Assembly: GCA_033398695.1 (NCBI GenBank)
Contig: CM065801.1
Span: forward strand, 2,542,001 to 2,606,000
Direction: 5' to 3'
Length of the DNA: 64,000 nt
DNA from: Orobanche coerulescens
Lineage: Eukaryota; Streptophyta; Magnoliopsida; Lamiales; Orobanchaceae
Within the stretch, counting starts at the first letter, position 1, and every line of letters begins with the position of its first letter. The position numbers were made by a program, and so were the translations under genes. The notes beneath the pieces were generated by a model. That model was not told the origin of the DNA and did no database searches. It was given only the letters and a program-made list of their open reading frames with translations. Below, in pieces: positions 58,001-64,000 of this stretch.

Positions 58001-59525
58001 ATCATCTTCCACCCGGATCGAAGGTTGAGATGTTTGATCGTGATTTATGACCGTTGCGCTATGTTAAGGTCAAGAGTTCGTAGATCGCTTTGTTCAGGGC
58101 TGAGGAGCTCGTGGACGAAGGCAATGGATTTTGGTAACAGCTTCGTGGTATCGGTATCGAGTCAAGTTTATACTTGTTCAGTTTATAATATTTGATGAAT
58201 GGTTTCGTTTTCATTTCATTTATAATTCGTATAGCAATGTTGTTAGAAATGTAAGTTGTTGGATAATGAGTTGTATATCGTTTTCGTTTGTATTAAATCA
58301 TAAGGTATATGATTTAATTGTGTTCAAGGAAGACGTGAGTTATCTTTGGTCAAGGATATAGTATATCGGATATCGAGGATAGTTATCGCGATGACATAAG
58401 TATCGGGATAAAGGTTTATTGGTATTGAATGAATGGTACCTTATTTGAGATTATTCGTATAACTGTGTATTCGTTCAGGGATGTTGTTCGTGGAAAGGAT
58501 GTTATCTTCGGCCTTGAGGTAATTTATGTTCAGTTATGAGATAATTATTATGTTGAGTTGTTGTATATGTTGTACGTTGAGGCTTCGTATATTGAGATTC
58601 GTATTGGTTGTTCGTTGAGGGGTGTTGATCCCAGGACTATTGTTGGTATTAATGGTTGTGTTGATCGTCTCATCGAGGGTTGTTGATCCCAGAACTGTTG
58701 TCTGAGATTGTTAATCGTATGGATTATCCTTTGGGGTTTTTGATCCCACGGTTGTTCTTTTGAATATTGATTAGTCGTGTCGACTTTTCTTTGTCAGATT
58801 GTCGTTGTTCACTTCGGTGAGTCTTTTGATCCTTATTGGATATGTAATTCTTGAGTTTCATTGTCATGTTGCATCGTGACATATCTGGAGTCATATCTGC
58901 GTGTCGATTGGTTATTGTGTAGGATTTTTAGCCGGGCACATGGTGGTTATGCGTGGATATTTCCGCATTGAACCGTGCACACGAGACGTAGTTCGTGAGG
59001 CTAATTAGGTACAAGACCACACGTGTATTTGATCGATACCCGGGGTGGCTTGTGCACGGACACATTTCCGGATCGGGCGTACTGTGACGTCCATCTTTTG
59101 AGCCATATTGTTGGGTCGTTCATAGTCCATGTATGATTGGATATGTTCGACGGTTTGCGACTGGTTGTTCATACGCCCGAGGGGTAAGTTCGACAGTCAG
59201 AGTTATTTCTTGAGATCCATTATTGTTGATCATTTGGAGTCTACCTTATTGAGGGTATTCTCGGTTATTGTTGGTTCTTTGTTGATCATTTGGAGTCTAC
59301 CTTGTTGAGGGTATTCTCGGTTATTGTTGGTCCTTTGTTGATCATTTGGAGTCTACCTTGTTGAGGGTATTCTCGATTATAGTTGATCATTTGTTGATCG
59401 TGTTTGGAGTTTACCTTGTTTAGGGTACTCTCGGTTATCATTGATCCTTCGTTGGTCATATTGGAGCTATCATGTCGATGATATTCTCAGTGATGTATTG
59501 GTTGATCATTGTTATTGATCGTATG
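58001..59525 (+). mobile_element. Long-LTR element, host LTR portion left of the solo LTR
   Basis: 58060-58245 is homologous to 61770-61940 of the solo LTR (GTTCGTAGAT, TCAGTTTATAATATTT, TAATTCGTATAGCAATGT). The LTR text breaks at the GTATG duplication (59521-59525) and resumes at 63477. Small ORFs are not convincing. Confidence 0.7.
59224..59460. repeat. About 56-bp tandem repeat, about four units
   Basis: TTGATCATTTGGAGTCTACC followed by TTGTTGAGGGTATTCTCGGT recurs about every 56 bases, with decay toward the right end. Confidence 0.85.
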
Positions 59526-59813
59526 TGTAATATCTGGAATTTCTACTACTGTTGTTTAATATTATTTTATCCGAGTTATGTTGTACAACGTGGAATCTGT
59601 ACAGTATGGATAAAATAAATGAAGGGCTAAGACACCTGTATTAGTATTATTACCGCACTTGGTTGACAGTTGTATTGGAAGACATTGTGTGTCGGGCTTA
59701 TCGTATGGGAATGTTGTTGGTATATGTATATGTATTCAGTATGTCGTATGTTCGTATTCTGCATGTCGAGACGTTGGAGAAGAGTAGATGATAATGGCTA
59801 AACATAGCCTTAT

Positions 59814-60312
59814 TAGCGCACGCTAATACTCATTCATAGCGCACGCTAACGTGCAGGTGTAGCGCACGCTAAAGGTAAAATAATAGCGCGCGCTAGTGCA
59901 GGCAGATCAGAGGGAATCTACGTGTGGACCAGGCCACTTTCGGCGCACGTTCTGATAAGTCAACGGATGTTTGTAATGTAGTACTAGCGCACGCTAAACC
60001 CTAAAGGTTAGCGCACGCTAATGATATATTGGATAAAAAGGAATCTTATCCTCGTCAGCACTTTCGGCGTGTGGACCAGTCTTCGGAGCATATAGACAAA
60101 CGAGTCAACTACGGATAGCGCACGCTAAGGTTAAGGACTTGCGTACGCTAGACAGGATGTTTTACGTACGTTAATACATGGGCATTACGTACGCAAGCTA
60201 GTTTACGAAGCAAAACAGTCGCCTCTGGACTGCGATAGCGCACGCTAACAAAGGACAGTTAGCGCACGCTAAGCTTGTAACGTACGTTAATTAAAGATGT
60301 TAGCGTACGTTA
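59814..60312. repeat. TTAGCGCACGCTAA palindrome cluster
   Basis: About 14 copies of TAGCGCACGCTA-type sites lie in 500 bases, with variants TAGCGCGCGCTA, GCGTACGCTA and TTACGTACGTTA. The last copy ends a few bases before the TATA box at 60324. Confidence 0.9.
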
Positions 60313-60323
60313 ATAATGTACAG

Positions 60324-60334
60324 TATATATATAA
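60324..60334 (+). promoter_or_regulatory. TATA box 1 of solo LTR
   Basis: TATATATATAA directly follows the palindrome cluster, about 800 bases into the LTR. Confidence 0.6.
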
Positions 60335-61060
60335 GTGCAGTTGGCCTATTCGTCATTTCCGTCCATTTCTTCATGTGAACCGATAAAGAGAGGTCTTAGA
60401 GAGAAGTTGAGGTTCCAAACACTTGAGTTGATCATTCCTAACAACATTTGAAGCTTGGAAGTGATTGAAAACGGATTCAACCTTGGGATTCAATCCATTC
60501 CTTCAAAGAGGTAATTACTCTTCACTTTGGGATTTCATTTTGGATTGTATATGATGTTCTTGAGTGGATGATTGTCATGTTTATGAGTTTATGAGTATGG
60601 TTATGAGATGGATTACTGATTTATGTTGATAATATGGTTGATATGCGGATATTGATATGATTCGTGTGGTTTTGAACGGTGTTATTTTTCTTCAAGAGAT
60701 ATGTTGGTTAATATCTCCCTTCATTTCGGGTTTTTAATGTTGTTGTTATTGTTTACTTCGTATGATGATGAACATGCAAGTGATTATGATTCTTGGTGTA
60801 TATGATATGGTTAAGAAGACTATATGTTGAAATGTTAGTGGAAATAAGATTTGGACACTTGTTTGGAAAGTAATGTGTATAAGGTTCGAATTTGGAAAAT
60901 CACCACTGATTCTTGAAAACTCCAAAAATTCTGAAATATAACAGTATAATAGAGCATCGAGTTAGATTTCTAATGGTTCAAACGGTGAGTTAATCGGAGT
61001 CCGGATGAGTGAGTTATGCTCAAAATGGCAAAAACTATACCGTCAGATTCGGGAATGTAG

Positions 61061-61112
61061 CGCACGCTATTGATGAATTTAGCGTACGCTAACATGCCTG
61101 GGCGTATAAAAA
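61061..61112 (+). promoter_or_regulatory. Second palindrome pair and TATA box of solo LTR
   Basis: GTAGCGCACGCTATT and TTAGCGTACGCTAA are followed by GTATAAAAAC (61104-61113). This is the same arrangement as the first module, 780 bases further on. Confidence 0.55.
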
Positions 61113-63476
61113 CGTAAAGCAGTCGGGAATTTCATTTCCCAACCCATCCTACACGATCCCCTTTCGTCCCAAATCACCCAAACTCGGTTTTTAACCCCTA
61201 AACCTCAGCTTTTGAGTTGGTTTATCAAGTGATAACATCTAGGAAAGCTTGGAACAAGGATTATAACATCATTATTGATTCTTTCGCCGGATTGAAGGTA
61301 ATTGGCTTGAACTCTAATATTTTGGGATATTTGAGATTCTTGATATATTTTGGTGGTTTAGTTCGTATCGATGGCTAGAATCATATAATGTTGAAGGATA
61401 TATATGTTTGTGATTATGTTCTTTGTGTTCTTGATGTGGTTGGTGTTTGTTGATTGATGATTCGAATATACCTTTGAATTCCGCCTTCAAGGTGTTTGAT
61501 TGAAGTTTTGAAAGAGAAATTGATTGGAATATTTCGGTTAAGTTTGTATACTCGCCTTATCGAATCGATATGTGGGTTTTGTGGAATCATGGGAATGAAA
61601 TCATAATTGTTTGAATTAGATTGTTCGGACTTGTGTTTAATCGAGATATTTTGGAATCGTTGGATTTGTGGATTAGTTATATCGATTGTTGATTGTTATC
61701 GAATGTGTGTTAAATCGATTATTGTAATAGGTTGAGATTATTGATCGATGTTTAGAACCATGCTTTGCGGTCGTATTCAAGAACGTTCGTAGATTGCTTT
61801 GATCAGGGCCGAGGGACATGTAGACGACGACAAGGAATTGGTAACGGCTTCATTGGTATCGAGGCGAGTTATTACTTGCTCAGTTTATAATATTTAATGA
61901 ATGGTTTCAGTTTCATTCGTTTATAATTCGTATAGCAATGTATAATCGTAATCACAGGAGATTTGGAATTATAGGTTGTATTCGAGTTTTGGGAATTTAA
62001 ATCATAATGTATATGATTTACAATTGTCGTTGGTATACTTGTTAACGAGGATACATCATGGTATTGACGAAAACGTGAATTATCTACCGTCCGTGATGTT
62101 TTGGATCGGTGAATATTCAGAATAATGGTTGGTGATGGTTTAGATATCGAGATTGCTCTCGAAGGACTCGGAGCAAGTATTTTAATCATTTCTGTCATTT
62201 AATCATGTCGTGATACATTCGTGTATCGTTGTTGTCATGCATTTGTGCATTATTGTTGTCGTGTATTGTGCACTGTTGTTTTGTGCAGTTGTGCATTGTT
62301 GTTATATGTCCACCATGCGTTGGTCCGACGGGATCATCATGGGAATCTATAGCTGTGTGCGCTGGATCGCTGGATAGGTAATGCCACCATGCGTTGGTCC
62401 GATGAGATCATCATGGGAATCTATAGCTGTGTGCGCTGGATCGTTGGATTACCATATGTTGTTGTTATTGTGCATATGTATATTATGGGTTGCCATAAGT
62501 ATACATTGTCGTTATTGTTGTGATCATATTGACGTTGTCATATGAGTACGCATTTGTAGGTCTTGTGTTAGGACCATGTCCGTATGTTGTGTTGATCTGA
62601 TCTCGGATTAGACTGACGTGATGGTAATGGTATTTCGTATCTTGAGGTATGTTCCGTATTTCCTTGATACTTGTCTTTGATTGGCAATCGATTATCGTAT
62701 TGGAAATGTCGACGTTATCCGATGGATTGAATTGGCCAGAGTTGGTAAAATTTCCGTATCCCGAGTTATGATAATGTTTTGAGAACCTTGAGTATTATTG
62801 AGATACCGTACAGATATTTCGGTATTATCTTAATGTGTTGTTAAGGATACGAATCGTGGATTTTCGTAAAATTACGACGGTAAGATTACATTGGTCGTAT
62901 TCTTACTTAGTATTTCCATTGATATGTAATTATTGACGAGATGTGATGGTTATCATTGTTGGATATTATGGCTGACCCCGTCGTGGGCTTTATTTTTAGG
63001 TTCTTGGATTATCAAGCTTGTAGCGGTCGTGGAGAGATGAACTTCCCGGAGGATACTGGCTAGGGCATGTATTTGTTTATTGAGTTCCCTGAACAGTTTT
63101 TGTATTTCTGCTGCTAGAGTATTTTAATTGTTTGTCTTTATCCGCTGCGTGAGTATTTTTGACCTATTGGTATCTGGTAACTTAGGTTACTTTGGGAAAT
63201 CGTTTTCTAAATTTGTTCTATTTACGTGTGTTTATAGCTTAACGTATGTTTTTAAACTGTTGAGTTTTGGTATTTTGGGCCTTGTGGTTTCAAATGAGAT
63301 TCTACGACGGTCTTGATAAATGAGTTTTATAAGTCTTCGAATGTTTTCAAAAGATAGTACCGTTGTTGGCCTCTTGGGCGTTTGTAAATGTTTGCGAAAA
63401 TATCCTTCAGCCTTGTGGGTTCCATCTCGGGGCCCATGGCGCTGTAATATTCCCGGTCGGCTCTGGGGGTGTTACA

Positions 63477-64000
63477 GTATGAGCATTCGGACTATACGTC
63501 GATGTTCGGGATTCGTTATCATTATCATGTGGTAATTGATCTACAGATATGTTGTATATTATTGGTTTATACATGTTGATATTTGATTGTGTAATCCGAC
63601 GGACAGGATTTGGCACAAATTGGATTATTTCCGCACTTATGAGTTATGATGATGTTTTGAGGATTGTTGGTGTTTTTGGAACTCAGTACAGATAATTGTT
63701 GTTGAGTTCATTTCGTCATTTGAGAATGCGAAATATGGATTATGGTAAGGATTGATTTGTTATGAATTGCCATGGATTGGTAAGGTTATGACGGTAAGAT
63801 TACGTTGGTAGTATTCTTATAGTATTACTACATTGGTATGTAATTATTTATGATGATGTGATCGATATCATTGTTGAGTATTGTGGCTGACCCCATCGTG
63901 GGCTTTATTTTTAGGTACTCGGAGATCGAGCTAGTAGCGGTCGTGAAGGGATGAGCTTCCCGATGTGATACTGGCGGTGGCATGTTTTGGAGTATCGAGT
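63477..64000 (+). mobile_element. Long-LTR element, host LTR portion right of the solo LTR
   Basis: It resumes after GTATG. 63600-63960 is a diverged copy of 62690-63050 of the solo LTR (GTGGCTGACCCC...TCGTGGGCTTTATTTTTAGG, then TAGCGGTCGTG). It runs off the window end. Confidence 0.72.

Larger units (their letters stand above)
59526..63476 (+). mobile_element. Solo LTR, 3.95 kb
   Basis: It runs TGTAATATCTGG to GGGGGTGTTACA and is flanked by GTATG at 59521-59525 and 63477-63481. No primer-binding site, gag or pol lies inside. It contains two palindrome-plus-TATA modules (59814-60334 and 61061-61112), each followed by a leader with a GGTAATT 5'-splice-like site. A two-unit repeat (CACCATGCGTTGGTCCGA..., about 62310 and 62386) lies near the 3' part. 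Its ends match the gag-only and Tekay-like LTR ends. Confidence 0.82.

Noticed and set aside
57371..58012. Long minus-strand ORFs across the gap
   Set aside because: They consist mostly of unknown bases.

Overview
This window is nuclear DNA of a flowering plant, probably a eudicot. Evidence: LTR retrotransposons of the plant Tat, Athila, Tekay-type and Ty1/copia groups, primer-binding sites matching plant tRNA-Met and tRNA-Asp, and remnants of a plant-specific PADRE/DUF4228 gene. There are no operons, rRNA genes or CRISPR arrays. It is a gene-poor, heterochromatin-like block made mostly of nested retroelements, many with nonsense and frameshift mutations, plus one 500-N scaffold gap.

Layout. 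1-8676: two Ty1/copia copies (minus strand) in tandem sharing one LTR (4652-5025); the second is cut off inside gag. 8677-9589: probable fragment of another LTR. 10182-10799: a PADRE/DUF4228 gene (minus) with an early stop. 10994-12156: a large AT-rich fold-back element. 13190-14887: a retroposon-like insertion flanked by an 18-bp direct repeat. 15015-53506: a Tat-lineage Ty3/gypsy element (minus) with an antisense extra ORF and a 50-bp tandem array. Inside it (target-site duplication GACTT) sits an Athila-type element, 20307-50834 (minus). Inside the Athila gag (TTTTC) sits a gag-only element, 30364-47601 (minus). Inside that (ATAGC) sits a Tekay-like chromovirus, 34783-43653 (plus). From 53507 a related long LTR begins. 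It is interrupted by a 3.27-kb repeat of sequence already seen at 29164 (probably a false duplication), the N gap, and a 3.95-kb solo LTR (59526-63476, GTATG).

Main discovery. Between pol and the 3' LTR, where Athila elements may have an env-like ORF, the Athila-type element carries two uninterrupted ORFs in the pol sense. One encodes a divergent, intronless LONELY GUY (LOG) cytokinin-activating enzyme with its key motifs (24220-24882). The other encodes a 180-residue protein whose basic patch plus Cys cluster resembles the nucleic-acid-binding silencing suppressors of flexuous plant RNA viruses (25194-25736). Both are intact while gag-pol around them is broken. A retrotransposon carrying a growth-hormone enzyme and a possible anti-silencing protein would be a new kind of cargo element.

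Second theme. Four related LTR types in the window (gag-only, Tekay-like, solo, and the 53.5-kb fragment) each have a cluster of short perfect palindromes of a type-specific sequence. In the three where a TATA box is visible, the cluster lies just upstream of it. Many differences between copies are small indels at CAG/CTG/CCG sites, a pattern suggesting long-read basecalling errors at methylated cytosines. Frame breaks in the 37-41.6 kb and 5.1-5.6 kb regions should be judged with that in mind.
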